From Mammaliicoccus sciuri (GTDB lineage: Bacteria; Bacillota; Bacilli; Staphylococcales; Staphylococcaceae), in the NCBI RefSeq assembly GCF_002901825.1, contig NZ_PPQD01000017.1:248001-312000 (forward strand): a stretch of 64,000 nt of DNA, in the 5' to 3' direction. Under the pieces are notes generated by a model. It was not told the DNA's origin, searched no databases, and was given only the letters and a program-made list of their open reading frames with translations. How positions within the stretch are numbered: the stretch's first letter is position 1; each line of letters opens with the position of its first letter. This document shows, piece by piece, positions 19,725-29,766 of the stretch. Made by a program: the position numbers and the translations under genes.

Positions 19725-20267
19725 ATGAATATAGGAGAAAAACTTAAAAATTTAAGGTATCAAAAGAACCTAACACAAGAAGAACTTGGAGAGCGTACAG
19801 ATTTATCTAAAGGGTATATTTCGCAATTAGAAAGAAATTTATCTTCACCATCTATGGAAACATTTTTGAATATTTTAGATGTATTAGGGGTTGAGCCTAG
19901 TGAGTTTTTTAATGAGAAATTGTATCAAGCCCGTATACATTATCCTGAACAAGAACACACGATATATGATGAATATGATTTAGGTTACAAAATCAAATGG
20001 CTCGTTCCAGATTCAAATGAATTTGAAATGGAACCTGTTATTATCACTTTAAAAAGTGGATCTAAATATAAAGCATTTAGCCCATCAAATTCTGAAACAT
20101 TTGCATATGTAAAAAAAGGATTCATAACTTTAAATATAGGGAATCAAACATATACTGCTAAAAGTGGAGAATGTTTTTATTTTAAAGCGCATGAAACGCA
20201 TCAGTTTTTAAATCAATCTAACAAAGATGCTGAAGTATTAATCGTAGCTACAGAATCGTATTTATAG
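19725..20267 (+). CDS. potR: XRE-cupin transcriptional regulator of the pot operon
   Basis: A 180-residue DNA-binding protein. An XRE-type helix-turn-helix fills residues 1-60 (NLTQEELGERTDLSKGYISQLERN). A cupin sensor domain forms the C-terminal half (FAYVKKGFITLNI and ECFYFKAHETHQF). This architecture is common in regulators that sense small metabolites, and here the context suggests polyamines. It is the first gene of potRABCD and ends ten bases before potA. The GGGGGA ribosome site is unusually close to the ATG (three bases). A palindrome in its own promoter points to autoregulation. Confidence 0.85.
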   Translation: MNIGEKLKNLRYQKNLTQEELGERTDLSKGYISQLERNLSSPSMETFLNILDVLGVEPSEFFNEKLYQARIHYPEQEHTIYDEYDLGYKIKWLVPDSNEFEMEPVIITLKSGSKYKAFSPSNSETFAYVKKGFITLNIGNQTYTAKSGECFYFKAHETHQFLNQSNKDAEVLIVATESYL

Positions 20268-20277
20268 GAGGTAAGGT

Positions 20278-21375
20278 ATGAAACAACCAATCATAAAGTT
20301 CGAAGGCATTTCAAAGAACTTTAACAACACGCAAGTATTAGATGATGTCAGTTTTGAAATTGAAGAAGGTAAATTTTATACATTATTAGGTCCATCAGGA
20401 TGTGGTAAAACGACAATTTTAAAATTGATAGCAGGATTTGAAATACCAACAAAAGGTAATATTTTGTTTAATAATAAAATTATAAACAAAGTGCCAGCAA
20501 ATAATAGGAAAGTTAATACAGTGTTCCAAGATTACGCGTTATTTCCTCATTTAAATGTATACGACAATGTAGCATTTGGACTAAAAATAAAAAAGTTAAA
20601 TAAAAAAGATATTCAAACTAAAGTAAAAGAAGCATTAAAATTAGTGAAGCTTGAAGGATATGAACAACGTAAAATCACTGAAATGAGTGGTGGTCAAAAG
20701 CAACGTGTCGCAATTGCTAGAGCAATTGCGAATGAACCTGAAATTATCTTGCTTGATGAGCCATTATCAGCTTTAGACTTAAAGTTAAGAACAGAAATGC
20801 AATATGAATTACGTGAATTGCAACAACGATTAGGTATTACGTTTATATTTGTCACACATGACCAAGAAGAAGCATTAGCAATGAGTGATTACATATTTGT
20901 TATGAAAGACGGAAAAATTCAACAAAGTGGTACACCTGTAGACATATATGACGAACCGGTCAATAAATTCGTAGCAGATTTCATTGGAGAATCTAATATT
21001 GTTACAGGTGTCATGAAACGTGATTATGTTGTTGAAATGTACGGAATTCCTTATGAATGTGTAGATGCTGGATTTGAGAAAGATGCTAAAGTTGACGTAG
21101 TGATTCGTCCAGAAGATATCACGATTAAATCGGAGAATGAAGGTCGTATCTCTGCAGTTGTAGATTCTCAATTATTTAGAGGTGTTCATTATGAAATCTG
21201 TTGTTATGATGCACAAGGTAATGAATGGATAATCCAAACGACGAAAAAAGCAACAATCGGTGAAACAGTAGGACTTGATTTTGATTCAGAAGCGATTCAT
21301 ATTATGTTGCCAGGTGAAACAGAAGAAGAATTTGATCGTCGAATTGAAAGCTATGAGGATGAGGAACATGCATAA
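20278..21375 (+). CDS. potA: Spermidine/putrescine ABC transporter ATP-binding protein
   Basis: The ATPase that powers polyamine import. Walker A is [16 protein letters not shown] near residue 40, the signature is [14 protein letters not shown] near residue 140, and Walker B is [12 protein letters not shown]. The switch His lies in [11 protein letters not shown]-terminal TOBE-type regulatory domain follows (about 235-350). It overlaps potB by eight bases. AGGAGG precedes the ATG. The 365 residues match PotA. Confidence 0.94.
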   Translation: MKQPIIKFEGISKNFNNTQVLDDVSFEIEEGKFYTLLGPSGCGKTTILKLIAGFEIPTKGNILFNNKIINKVPANNRKVNTVFQDYALFPHLNVYDNVAFGLKIKKLNKKDIQTKVKEALKLVKLEGYEQRKITEMSGGQKQRVAIARAIANEPEIILLDEPLSALDLKLRTEMQYELRELQQRLGITFIFVTHDQEEALAMSDYIFVMKDGKIQQSGTPVDIYDEPVNKFVADFIGESNIVTGVMKRDYVVEMYGIPYECVDAGFEKDAKVDVVIRPEDITIKSENEGRISAVVDSQLFRGVHYEICCYDAQGNEWIIQTTKKATIGETVGLDFDSEAIHIMLPGETEEEFDRRIESYEDEEHA

Positions 21376-22171
21376 AATAAAATCATTATTACTCGTACCT
21401 TACATGATATGGATAGTATTATTTATTATCGTTCCAATTGCTATGATTTTTTATGCATCATTACTTGATATTCATGGGCACTTTTCATTCGAAAATTACC
21501 AGAACTTTTTTACAAGTAGTTATTTAGAAATGACTTTAAGTTCAGCTTGGTATGCATTAATTATTACTTTCTTTTGTTTGCTAATCAGTTATCCATTAGC
21601 GTTAACACTTAGAAATGCTAAACATAAAGATATATTATTATTACTCGTTATCTTACCTACATGGATTAACTTGTTACTTAAGACGTATGCCTTTATTGGT
21701 ATCCTCAGTCATGATGGTTTATTAAATAAAATTTTAAGCATATTTCACGTACCATCAACAGAATTATTATTTACAAGTACAGCATTTATCATCGTTTCGG
21801 TTTATATTTATATTCCTTTTATGCTGTTACCAATCTTTAATTCAATGGATGAAATACCAGAGAATTTATTACAAGCTTCAAGAGACTTAGGTGCAAATAG
21901 TTTTACAACATTTAAAAATGTCATCGTGCCTTTAACATTAGAAGGCGTGAAAACGGGTATCCAAATTACATTTATACCGGCATTATCTTTATTTATGATT
22001 ACGCGTTTAATCGCAGGTAATAAAGTTGTTAACTTAGGTACAGCTATACAAGAACAGTTTTTAGTTACACAAAATTATGGTATGGGTTCTACGATAGCAG
22101 TGTTCTTAATATTAGCTATGGCTCTGATACTCATTATTACGAAATCTAAATCAGAGAATAAGGAGGTATAG
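21368..22171 (+). CDS. potB: Spermidine/putrescine permease PotB
   Basis: An integral membrane permease of 267 residues with about six helices. The coupling-loop motif is present around [20 protein letters not shown] (the EAA loop that contacts PotA). The start is put at ATG 21368 ([17 protein letters not shown]), where GAGGATGAGGA lies upstream and the first helix follows at once. The longer open frame runs back through potA and is not expected to be translated. It overlaps potA by eight bases. Confidence 0.93.
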   Translation: MHKIKSLLLVPYMIWIVLFIIVPIAMIFYASLLDIHGHFSFENYQNFFTSSYLEMTLSSAWYALIITFFCLLISYPLALTLRNAKHKDILLLLVILPTWINLLLKTYAFIGILSHDGLLNKILSIFHVPSTELLFTSTAFIIVSVYIYIPFMLLPIFNSMDEIPENLLQASRDLGANSFTTFKNVIVPLTLEGVKTGIQITFIPALSLFMITRLIAGNKVVNLGTAIQEQFLVTQNYGMGSTIAVFLILAMALILIITKSKSENKEV

Positions 22172-22172
22172 T

Positions 22173-22985
22173 ATGAAATTAACAGGAAGACTTTATTTTA
22201 CACTTATACTTATATTTCTATACTTGCCTATCTTTTTCTTGATATTTTATTCATTTAATGGTGCGGGTAACATGACGCATTTTAAAGGATTTACATTTGA
22301 TCATTATACATCGGTGTTTCAAAATAAGCGCTTGTTAGTGATTATCGTGAACACCATTGCGATCGCATTGTTGGCAGCAAGTATCTCTACTTTAATCGGC
22401 ATATGTGGTGCAATAGGTATCTACTACTTAAGAAATAAAAAATTAAAAGTGGGATTACTAACGTTGAATAATATCTTAATGGTAAGTTCTGATGTTGTTA
22501 TTGGTTCGTCATTTTTACTGTTATTTACAGTTATTGGTCATTATACAGGTATGGGACTCGGTTTCTGGTCAGTATTAATTTCTCATATAGCATTTTGTGT
22601 ACCAATAGTAGTGCTTTTAGTGCTTCCTAAACTTTATGATATGAATACATCAATGATCGATGCAGCTAAAGATTTAGGTGCAACTTCATGGCAAACACTT
22701 ATTAAAGTTGTGATACCTCATATTCTACCGGGTGCAATTGGTGGATTCTTTATGGCACTTACGTACTCGTTAGATGACTTTACAGTGAGCTTCTTTGTGA
22801 CAGGTAGTGGCTTTAGCGTATTATCTGTTGAAGTATATTCTATGGCTAGAAAAGGTATTACGATGGAAATCAATGCGATTTCTACATTGCTATTTGCTTT
22901 AGTCATGATACTGATTTTAGGATATTATTTCTTAAAAAGAGGCCAACAAAAAAGACTTGAAAAAAGAGGGGGCATTATAAGATGA
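22173..22985 (+). CDS. potC: Spermidine/putrescine permease PotC
   Basis: The second membrane subunit, 270 residues with about six helices. The EAA-loop motif is DAAKDLGATSWQTLIKVVIP near residue 165. The first helix reads YFTLILIFLYLPIFFLIFYS. AAGGAGG lies at the end of potB and the ATG begins one base after its stop. The TGA overlaps the potD ATG by four bases. Confidence 0.94.
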   Translation: MKLTGRLYFTLILIFLYLPIFFLIFYSFNGAGNMTHFKGFTFDHYTSVFQNKRLLVIIVNTIAIALLAASISTLIGICGAIGIYYLRNKKLKVGLLTLNNILMVSSDVVIGSSFLLLFTVIGHYTGMGLGFWSVLISHIAFCVPIVVLLVLPKLYDMNTSMIDAAKDLGATSWQTLIKVVIPHILPGAIGGFFMALTYSLDDFTVSFFVTGSGFSVLSVEVYSMARKGITMEINAISTLLFALVMILILGYYFLKRGQQKRLEKRGGIIR

Positions 22986-24055
22986 AACAATTAATGCAGT
23001 TAGTCGGCATTTCAATTGTTGTAGGGGCATTGTTAATGTTATCTACTAAATTAATTGATCCGCCTCCTTCTAAAGGAAAAAAGAATGTCATTTATGTTTA
23101 TAACTGGGGAGAATATATTGACCCAGATTTGACGAAAAAATTTGAAAAACAAACAGGTATTAAAGTCGTATACGAAACGTTTGATTCCAATGAAGCGATG
23201 ATGGCTAAAATTAAAAACGGTGGTACAGCATATGATGTTGCTGTGCCGAGTGAGTATACTGTTGAAAAAATGAAAAAAGAAAAGTTATTAATACCGATTG
23301 ATCATAAAAAAGTACCGAATTTAAAAAATATTGATAAAGATTTTATGAATTTACCATTTGATCCAGGTAATAAATACTCCGTACCTTATTTTTGGGGAAC
23401 AGTGGGTATTTTGTATAATCCTGAAACAACAAAAGGTATCAATTTTAATACATGGAATAGTCTATGGGATAAACGTCTCAAAGATGATGTATTAATCGTT
23501 GATGGTTCAAGAGAAGGTATTGGATTTGCATTAAATAGCATGAATGAAAGTTTAAATGAAACGAATAAGCAAAAACTGAAAAAAGCACAAGATAAATTAA
23601 TTAAGTTATCACCTAATGTTCGAGGTGTTGTAGGTGATGAAATTAATACAATGATGGTTCAGAACGAATCAGATGTAGCCGTTGTTTGGAGTGGTATGGC
23701 AGCTGATATTATGACTGAAAATGATAAATTGGATTTTGTCGTACCTAAAGAAGGTTCAAACTTATGGTTTGATAATATCGTTATACCTAAGACAGCTCAA
23801 AATGTTGATGGCGCACATAAATTTATTAACTTCTTATTAGAAGAGAAGAATGGAAAACAAAATGCAGAATGGGTTGGATATGCAACACCAAATAAAGCTT
23901 CTTATAATCTTTTAGATAAGAGTGTTAGAGAAGACGAGCGTTTCTACCCTGATTCTTCAGTAAGAAATAAACTTGAAGTTTATGAAGATTTAGGAAAAGA
24001 AAATATTGGAGCGTATAATGAAGCCTTTTTAAAATTTAAAATGTCGCTTAATTAG
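22982..24055 (+). CDS. potD: Spermidine/putrescine-binding protein PotD
   Basis: The extracellular polyamine-binding component. An N-terminal hydrophobic segment (about residues 5-22) exports it; there is no lipobox Cys, so it is probably held by an uncleaved anchor. The mature part shows VYNWGEYIDPDLTKKFEKQT and VPSEYTVEKM, typical of PotD/PotF folds, and ends KFKMSLN. The ATG overlaps the potC stop (ATGA). A terminator follows, closing potRABCD. Confidence 0.93.
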   Translation: MKQLMQLVGISIVVGALLMLSTKLIDPPPSKGKKNVIYVYNWGEYIDPDLTKKFEKQTGIKVVYETFDSNEAMMAKIKNGGTAYDVAVPSEYTVEKMKKEKLLIPIDHKKVPNLKNIDKDFMNLPFDPGNKYSVPYFWGTVGILYNPETTKGINFNTWNSLWDKRLKDDVLIVDGSREGIGFALNSMNESLNETNKQKLKKAQDKLIKLSPNVRGVVGDEINTMMVQNESDVAVVWSGMAADIMTENDKLDFVVPKEGSNLWFDNIVIPKTAQNVDGAHKFINFLLEEKNGKQNAEWVGYATPNKASYNLLDKSVREDERFYPDSSVRNKLEVYEDLGKENIGAYNEAFLKFKMSLN

Positions 24056-24062
24056 TCAATAT

Positions 24063-24097
24063 AAAGGGTCTTTGTGAGAAACAAAGCCCTTTTTTTG
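24063..24097 (+). terminator. pot operon terminator
   Basis: AAAGGGTCTTTGT pairs with ACAAAGCCCTTT, with one unpaired T in the 5' arm and a GAGAA loop, followed by a T run. Confidence 0.88.
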
Positions 24098-24133
24098 TTA
24101 TAATTAAAACCAATTCATTATTAGGAGGTAAAC

Positions 24134-25126
24134 ATGATGAATTCATATGTAGAACATGTGAGACAACCAGTTGGTAGAGGTGTAGAAAAATTTCTCGGCT
24201 GGTTTGCTTGGATTATATTATTGGGCATAACAGCCTTATCTTTATTTGTTGCACTTGTCGTATTAAATAATCCAGAAAATATAAATAGGCTAGAAACTTT
24301 AATTAATAGACTAAATATTAATATTACGACTAATGGACAATTAATGTCTGCTAGTGAAGTAGCGCTAAATATTCAAAATGGTATTTGGTTATTTATAATT
24401 TACTTGATTATTGTTTTAATATTTTCATTTATTGGTTTAGTTTTAATGAGATGGAGAATATTTTCGGCTTTTGTATTTTTACTATTAGCAATTATTACAA
24501 TTCCATTATTTATTGTGCTTGTACCATTATTTTTCTTTATTGTATGTATTTTATTATTCGTAAGAAAAGATAAAATATTACCAGTTCAAGGTATGGCACC
24601 ACAACAACCTTATTATGAAAATCAACGAGAAAATATTCAACCACAGCCAAGAGAACGTCAACGAGTTGAACCTAAAAAGCAATATCGAGAAGAACATGTA
24701 GAAGAGTCATCACATGAGAAAGAACGCTCAGCACAAGTTGATTCAGTAGAACAAACTGAAACTGCTCATAGTGAGGAAGTGCTTTCTCGTAGTAAAAAGC
24801 ATCAAAATAAAAAACAACGAAATCAACAAGAAGAAACAAAGGTTGAAGACTTAGATGATGCAAATCAGTCAGATATTAATCTGCAAGAGGATATTGGTCA
24901 AAGACATGAAGATCCATACAATTATGAAACAACACAATCAGATGAGTATCAAGTTCAACCTGATAAACTGAAAAAAGAAAAGAAACCTAAAAAAGTAAAA
25001 CCTAATGCAACGATTGAAAGAAGAAATAATTACGAAAAAAGAATGCAACAACAGAAAAAATATTTTGAAGAAAAAAATAAGGACGAACAAAATATAGAAA
25101 AAAACGATAATAAACTTGATAAATAA
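24134..25126 (+). CDS. Membrane protein with long charged cytoplasmic tail
   Basis: 330 residues with three or four membrane helices in the first 145 (WFAWIILLGITALSLFVALVV; IWLFIIYLIIVLIFSFIGLVL; then a long hydrophobic stretch of one or two helices). A tail of about 185 residues rich in Gln, Glu, Lys and Arg follows, with no hydrophobic patches and predicted disorder or coiled coil. The tail is likely cytoplasmic. AGGAGG precedes a double ATG (24134/24137). It lies directly before a DUF4064 gene, and the two probably form one transcript. I cannot name a function; a scaffold or division-associated role is only a guess. Confidence 0.75.
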   Translation: MMNSYVEHVRQPVGRGVEKFLGWFAWIILLGITALSLFVALVVLNNPENINRLETLINRLNINITTNGQLMSASEVALNIQNGIWLFIIYLIIVLIFSFIGLVLMRWRIFSAFVFLLLAIITIPLFIVLVPLFFFIVCILLFVRKDKILPVQGMAPQQPYYENQRENIQPQPRERQRVEPKKQYREEHVEESSHEKERSAQVDSVEQTETAHSEEVLSRSKKHQNKKQRNQQEETKVEDLDDANQSDINLQEDIGQRHEDPYNYETTQSDEYQVQPDKLKKEKKPKKVKPNATIERRNNYEKRMQQQKKYFEEKNKDEQNIEKNDNKLDK

Positions 25127-25173
25127 AATTTAGATTGAGATAATAATAATTGACAAATTTTAGGAGGGTTAAA

Positions 25174-25692
25174 ATGAAAAGAACAACAGAATATATATTA
25201 CTTGTTATAGGTGCAGTATTTTCATTAATTGGAATTGTATTGGCATTTATAACGAAATCTGTTTCAAACACTGCTCAATTTAAGATGGAATTTGAGCAAC
25301 AAATACAAAATAATCCAGAGTTACAAAATGAAATATCTTCGGATCAATTGTCATCTGTTATGAGTAGCTTTACAAATTATGCACTTATCGTTCTAATCAT
25401 TAGTATTGTATTAGCGATAGTGGCATTAGTATTTGTTAAAAAACAGAGAATGTTATCTGGTATATCAGCTATACTTGGTGGTATTGTTTCAATACTTATC
25501 TTTAACATCATTTCATTCCTTGTATTAATTATTGCGGGTATTATGTTATTAGTGAGAAAAGAAAAAAATCATCAATTTGAAGATGTGAATTTCCAAAATG
25601 ATCATAATCATTTAGACGATAACAATCATCAACAAAATCAGTTTAATTCAGAAGATAAAAAGAAAAAAGATGACGATCCATATATTTATTAA
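25174..25692 (+). CDS. DUF4064 membrane protein
   Basis: 172 residues counted from ATG 25174, which follows TAGGAGGG by six bases; eight upstream codons in frame are ignored. Three membrane helices are visible: YILLVIGAVFSLIGIVLAFI, IVLIISIVLAIVALVFV, and a third near residues 105-130. A polar loop between helices one and two and a charged C-terminal tail rich in Asn, Asp, His and Lys match the DUF4064 pattern. The charged tail echoes that of the upstream gene. The function is unknown. Confidence 0.82.
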   Translation: MKRTTEYILLVIGAVFSLIGIVLAFITKSVSNTAQFKMEFEQQIQNNPELQNEISSDQLSSVMSSFTNYALIVLIISIVLAIVALVFVKKQRMLSGISAILGGIVSILIFNIISFLVLIIAGIMLLVRKEKNHQFEDVNFQNDHNHLDDNNHQQNQFNSEDKKKKDDDPYIY

Positions 25693-25705
25693 TCAATATA
25701 TAAGT

Positions 25706-25744
25706 AACAGCCCTTCAGTTCAATACTGAAGGGCTGTTATTTTA
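25706..25744 (+). terminator. Bidirectional terminator
   Basis: AACAGCCCTTCAGT pairs with ACTGAAGGGCTGTT around a short loop. It serves the DUF4064 gene and the convergent UPF0637 gene. Confidence 0.9.
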
Positions 25745-25748
25745 AATA

Positions 25749-26360
25749 TTAACTATAAAATTTGATTAATTCATCAAATGTTTCATCTAAAAATGCAGTA
25801 AATGATTTATCTGTTTTTAACACATCAGACTTAGGATCTAAAGTACGTGCTACAAAGAACTCAGCTTTTTTAATATCTTTAAGTCTTTTAATATGATGTT
25901 TCAAATCTTCTGTAGATAATGAATCAATAGGAGACTTATCAATATTATAATGATCGAAACATAATGAATAATCACTTGGTAAGTCTTCTAATAAGTTAAA
26001 GTTTTTATTTAAAAAGTCAGCCATTTGACCTTTGTTTTTATTTTCATGCATGACACCAAACATTATAAATAATTGTGATTCAAATAAGCCAATTTGAAAA
26101 TGTGGTAACATTTTATATCCACGTTGATTAGTCGCAAAGGCAACCCATGTATCTTTAGGGGGATTAACAGTTCTTCTTGCATGTTTTGCAACATGGTAAT
26201 GGAATGTATCTCCAGTTTGTTCAGTTAAATATTTTGTATATCTTTCACCTAAAGCATGTAATTGTGGTCTTACTTGTTCGTCTAGTGCTTGCATCCTATT
26301 TTCTAAACCTTCAACACTAAAAACTTTAAAATCTTTTTGTTTAAACGTATACTTAGTCAT
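25749..26360 (-). CDS. UPF0637 (DUF1054) family protein
   Basis: 203 residues that match UPF0637 throughout. The start [14 protein letters not shown] at 26360 has AAGGAGG just upstream; earlier in-frame codons lack a site. Conserved blocks include [22 protein letters not shown] near residue 70, [14 protein letters not shown] and KAEFFVAR. It has no membrane segment. The gene stands alone between convergent and divergent neighbours. The function is not established. Confidence 0.9.
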   Translation of the reverse strand: MTKYTFKQKDFKVFSVEGLENRMQALDEQVRPQLHALGERYTKYLTEQTGDTFHYHVAKHARRTVNPPKDTWVAFATNQRGYKMLPHFQIGLFESQLFIMFGVMHENKNKGQMADFLNKNFNLLEDLPSDYSLCFDHYNIDKSPIDSLSTEDLKHHIKRLKDIKKAEFFVARTLDPKSDVLKTDKSFTAFLDETFDELIKFYS

Positions 26361-26412
26361 AGTTGTCCTCCTTATAACTGTGGTACTTAACAATATTTTA
26401 TCATAAATTTTT

Positions 26413-26440
26413 TTGAATATATAAAGAACAATGCTAATAT
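26413..26440 (+). promoter_or_regulatory. suhB promoter
   Basis: TTGAAT (26413-26418), a 16-bp spacer and TAATAT (26435-26440) with an upstream TGC. The stretch TGCTAATATAAAAATA recurs ahead of ylbG at 48192. Confidence 0.6.
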
Positions 26441-26464
26441 AAAAATAACATAGGAGGTTTTGTC

Positions 26465-27286
26465 ATGGAAATATACAAATTTGCTTATCAAATAATACAA
26501 GAAGCGGGTCAAATTATTCGTGATTCAATAGATGACGATATTCAAATTGAAACAAAGTCAAACCCTAATGATTTAGTGACAAATATAGATAAAGAAACAG
26601 AAGAAAGATTATTTAATCAAATTAAATCTACATATCCAGAACATCGCATTTTAGGAGAAGAAGGTCACGGCACGGATATTGATAATACAGAGGGCGTCCT
26701 ATGGATTGTTGACCCAATAGATGGCACGCTAAACTTTGTACATCAACAAGAAAATTTCGCCATTTCAATCGGTATTTTTATTGATGGTGAAAAATATGCA
26801 GGATTTGTATATGATGTGATGAACGATAAAATGTATCACGCCATAGCTGGTAAAGGTGCATGGTTAAATAATGAACAACTTAAACCTTTAGAAGACACTG
26901 ATTTGAAGACCAGTTTAATTTCAACAAATCCATTATGGTTAACAAAAGAAAAATTAGCTAAAATCTACATGCCAATTGTTGATCAAGCAAGAAGTACAAG
27001 AGCATACGGATCAGCAGCATTAGACTTTGCTAACGTTGCAAAAGGCAATACAAGTGCATATTTAACAATGCGATTACATCCATGGGACTTTGCAGGAGGC
27101 TTAATAATTGCTGAAGAAGTAGGCGCAGTTGTAACAAACCAATTAGGAGAACACTTAAATATATTAGAAGCGAATTCAATACTAATAGGCAATAAAAAAA
27201 TTCACCAAGAATTATTGAATGAATACTTCTTACCATACAAGATAATGTTAGAACAAATTCATACAGAAAGATTTAAAGGAAAGTAG
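26465..27286 (+). CDS. suhB: Inositol monophosphatase family protein
   Basis: A Li+-sensitive, Mg2+-dependent phosphatase fold, 273 residues. The metal-binding motifs are EEGHG near residue 74, WIVDPIDGTLNFVHQ near residue 88, and HPWDFAGGLIIAEEVGA near residue 207. Family members hydrolyse inositol phosphates, fructose-1,6-bisphosphate, or 3'-phosphoadenosine phosphates; the substrate here is not settled. TAGGAGG precedes ATG. The position before the DUF5325 and typA genes is as in S. aureus. Confidence 0.88.
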   Translation: MEIYKFAYQIIQEAGQIIRDSIDDDIQIETKSNPNDLVTNIDKETEERLFNQIKSTYPEHRILGEEGHGTDIDNTEGVLWIVDPIDGTLNFVHQQENFAISIGIFIDGEKYAGFVYDVMNDKMYHAIAGKGAWLNNEQLKPLEDTDLKTSLISTNPLWLTKEKLAKIYMPIVDQARSTRAYGSAALDFANVAKGNTSAYLTMRLHPWDFAGGLIIAEEVGAVVTNQLGEHLNILEANSILIGNKKIHQELLNEYFLPYKIMLEQIHTERFKGK

Positions 27287-27291
27287 AGTGC

Positions 27292-27326
27292 AAGGCTTAA
27301 ACAATTATTGTTTAAGCCTTTTTTTA
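27292..27326 (+). terminator. suhB terminator
   Basis: AAGGCTTAAACAAT and ATTGTTTAAGCCTT form a perfect stem, followed by a T run. Confidence 0.92.
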
Positions 27327-27331
27327 TAAAG

Positions 27332-27396
27332 GCAGAATTCAGAGAAATGTCCGTAAGAGTGGTCTATCTAATTACCACAATTCGAAATAATGAAAG
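27332..27396. repeat. Diverged copy of the 12721 repeat element
   Basis: This stretch aligns with the third repeat unit and its 3' flank at 12812-12875. The shared blocks are AGAAATGTCCGTAAG, TCTAATTACCACAATTC and AATAATGA. It lacks the leading GGGACAT half, so its hairpin is broken. Confidence 0.85.
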
Positions 27397-27443
27397 TTAG
27401 ATCCTAATTAATATCATCAACTTTATACACCTAACCTTAATAC

Positions 27444-27486
27444 AAAAAAGCATATCACGATAACGTTTCGTTAAGTGATATGCTTT
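27444..27486 (-). terminator. Terminator of the DUF5325 gene
   Basis: AAAAGCATATCAC pairs with GTGATATGCTTTT. An inner stem GATAACG/CGTTA may extend it. On the minus strand it follows the DUF5325 stop codon. Confidence 0.8.
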
Positions 27487-27507
27487 TCATTTGATGTCGT
27501 ATGATGT

Positions 27508-27693
27508 TTATAGCCAACCGTTTTCACGGTATTTCTTTTTAAGTGTAAAACCAAATCCCATAGTTGCAACGATTAACAATACTGCTAATAACATAAACAA
27601 CATAGAACCTTCTGCTAATGCAAAGCTAAACACTAAAAGGAGACATGTTACAATTAAAGCAAGTAGTACGAATATTGCTTTAGATTTCTTCAT
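27508..27693 (-). CDS. DUF5325 small membrane protein
   Basis: 61 residues with two membrane helices (AIFVLLALIVTCLLLVFSFAL and MLFMLLAVLLIVATMGFGF), a short Lys-rich start and a basic C-terminus (KKKYRENGWL). AAAGGATG lies ahead of the ATG. A gene of this type occupies the same place between suhB and typA in staphylococci. A similar-sized frame on the other strand is a shadow of this one. The function is unknown. Confidence 0.82.
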   Translation of the reverse strand: MKKSKAIFVLLALIVTCLLLVFSFALAEGSMLFMLLAVLLIVATMGFGFTLKKKYRENGWL

Positions 27694-27838
27694 TTATATC
27701 CATCCTTTAACCGTTTTCATTATTTTATTATGCTTCACATTTAAAGAAAAATCAACCTGTTGATTAAAACGCTATCAAATAAAAAATATGGAAATTTGAG
27801 TAAATCTGTTCAATAATAGTTATTTTTCAAACGATTTA

Positions 27839-27847
27839 TGTTATAAT
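27839..27847 (+). promoter_or_regulatory. typA extended -10 promoter
   Basis: TG-T-TATAAT (27839-27847) is an extended -10 about 67 bases before the start codon. No good -35 is visible, as is common for this promoter class. Confidence 0.55.
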
Positions 27848-27913
27848 TATCAAGTTATAAATTTAAGTCGAATAAATGTCGATTAATTTAAATCGGAGAG
27901 GAAAATTTTTTGC

Positions 27914-29761
27914 ATGACTAATTTAAGAGAAAATGTACGTAACATTGCGATTATTGCCCACGTTGACCACGGAAAAACAACTTTAGTAGATGAATTATTA
28001 AAGCAATCTGGTATTTTTCGTGAAAATGAACATATAGCAGAACGTGCGATGGATTCAAACGACCTTGAAAAAGAACGCGGTATTACGATATTAGCTAAAA
28101 ATACGGCAATTGACTATAAAGATCACCGTATCAATATACTAGATACACCTGGACATGCTGACTTCGGAGGAGAAGTTGAGCGTATTATGAAAATGGTTGA
28201 TGGTGTTGTATTAGTAGTAGATGCTTATGAAGGAACGATGCCACAAACACGTTTCGTACTTAAAAAAGCATTAGAACAAAATTTAAAACCAGTAGTAGTT
28301 GTTAATAAAATAGATAAACCTTCTGCAAGACCAGAACAAGTTGTAGATGAAGTATTAGATTTATTTATTGAATTAGATGCAAATGATGAGCAACTTGAAT
28401 TCCCAGTTGTATATGCATCTGCATTAAGTGGTACTGCTAGTTTAGAATCTGATAAACAAGACGAAAACATGCAATGTCTATATGAAACAATTTTAGAATA
28501 TGTACCAGCACCTATTGATAATAGAGATGAGCCATTACAGTTCCAAGTTGCATTATTAGATTATAATGATTATGTTGGACGTATTGGTGTAGGGCGTGTA
28601 TTCAGAGGGACAATTAAAGTTGGACAACAAGTATCATTAGTTAAGATTGATGGTACCGTTAAAAACTTTAGAGTTACAAAAATCTTTGGTTTCTTTGGTT
28701 TAAATCGTATAGAAATTGATGAAGCATACGCTGGTGACCTAATCGCTATTAGTGGTATGGAAGATATTAACGTAGGTGAAACAATTACACCTCAAGATCA
28801 TGTTGAAGCTTTGCCAATTTTAAGAATTGATGAGCCAACATTAGAAATGACATTCTCAGTTAATAATTCTCCATTCGCTGGTAAAGAAGGTACTTACGTA
28901 ACAGCTCGTAAGATTGAAGAAAGATTAGAAACACAATTAGAAACGGATGTTTCTTTACGTGTAACACCTACCGATTCACCTGATGCATGGGTTGTAGCAG
29001 GACGTGGGGAGTTACATTTATCTATCCTAATTGAAAATATGAGACGTGAAGGTTATGAATTACAAGTTTCTAAACCTCAAGTTATTATCAAAGAAATAGA
29101 TGGCGTTAAATCAGAGCCTTATGAACGTGTTCAAATTGATGTTCCTGATGAATATACAGGTGCAATTATTGAATCTTTAGGATCACGTAAAGGTGAAATG
29201 GTTGATATGCAATCTAACGAAAATGGACAAACTAAATTAATCTTTATCGTTCCAGCTCGTGGATTAATTGGTTACACTACTGAATTCATGTCAATGACTC
29301 GCGGTTATGGTATCATTAACCATACATTCGATTCTTACCGTCCAAGAATTAAAGGACGTATTGGTGGAAGAAGAAATGGTGTTCTTGTATCAATCGATAA
29401 AGGTGTAGCAAGTACTTATGCTATCTTGAACTTAGAAGATAGAGGTGTAAACTTCATGGAACCAGGTACTGAAGTTTATGAAGGTATGATTGTTGGTGAA
29501 AACACTCGTGAAAACGATCTAACAGTTAACATTACAAAAGTTAAAGCAGCTAACAACATCCGTTCAGCTACTAAAGAACAAACAACAACAATGAAAAAAC
29601 CTAGAATTTTAACTCTTGAAGAAGCGTTAGAATACTTAAATGATGACGAATTAGTTGAAGTAACACCTGAATCAATTCGTTTAAGAAAGAAAATTTTAGA
29701 TAAAGCAGAAAGAGAAAGAGCTCAGAAGAGACAAAAAATGGCTGAACAAGAAGAGGAGTGA
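27914..29761 (+). CDS. typA: Translational GTPase TypA/BipA
   Basis: A ribosome-binding GTPase linked to 50S assembly, cold growth and stress. The 615 residues show G1 AHVDHGKTT, the switch I region [11 protein letters not shown]3 [14 protein letters not shown], and G4 [10 protein letters not shown]. Elongation-factor domains II, III and V follow, then the BipA-specific C-terminal domain (about 480-600). GGAGAGGA lies upstream of ATG. YlaH begins five bases after the stop, so they share a transcript. Confidence 0.96.
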   Translation: MTNLRENVRNIAIIAHVDHGKTTLVDELLKQSGIFRENEHIAERAMDSNDLEKERGITILAKNTAIDYKDHRINILDTPGHADFGGEVERIMKMVDGVVLVVDAYEGTMPQTRFVLKKALEQNLKPVVVVNKIDKPSARPEQVVDEVLDLFIELDANDEQLEFPVVYASALSGTASLESDKQDENMQCLYETILEYVPAPIDNRDEPLQFQVALLDYNDYVGRIGVGRVFRGTIKVGQQVSLVKIDGTVKNFRVTKIFGFFGLNRIEIDEAYAGDLIAISGMEDINVGETITPQDHVEALPILRIDEPTLEMTFSVNNSPFAGKEGTYVTARKIEERLETQLETDVSLRVTPTDSPDAWVVAGRGELHLSILIENMRREGYELQVSKPQVIIKEIDGVKSEPYERVQIDVPDEYTGAIIESLGSRKGEMVDMQSNENGQTKLIFIVPARGLIGYTTEFMSMTRGYGIINHTFDSYRPRIKGRIGGRRNGVLVSIDKGVASTYAILNLEDRGVNFMEPGTEVYEGMIVGENTRENDLTVNITKVKAANNIRSATKEQTTTMKKPRILTLEEALEYLNDDELVEVTPESIRLRKKILDKAERERAQKRQKMAEQEEE

Positions 29762-29766
29762 TATAG

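Noticed and set aside
21275-21367. Longer potB reading with 31 extra N-terminal residues
   Set aside because: The extra part overlaps potA, is not membrane-like, and the ATG at 21368 has a good ribosome site right before the first helix.
27491-27763. 90-codon plus-strand frame opposite the DUF5325 gene
   Set aside because: The minus-strand frame has a ribosome site, two clear helices and a terminator; the plus-strand frame has none of these.
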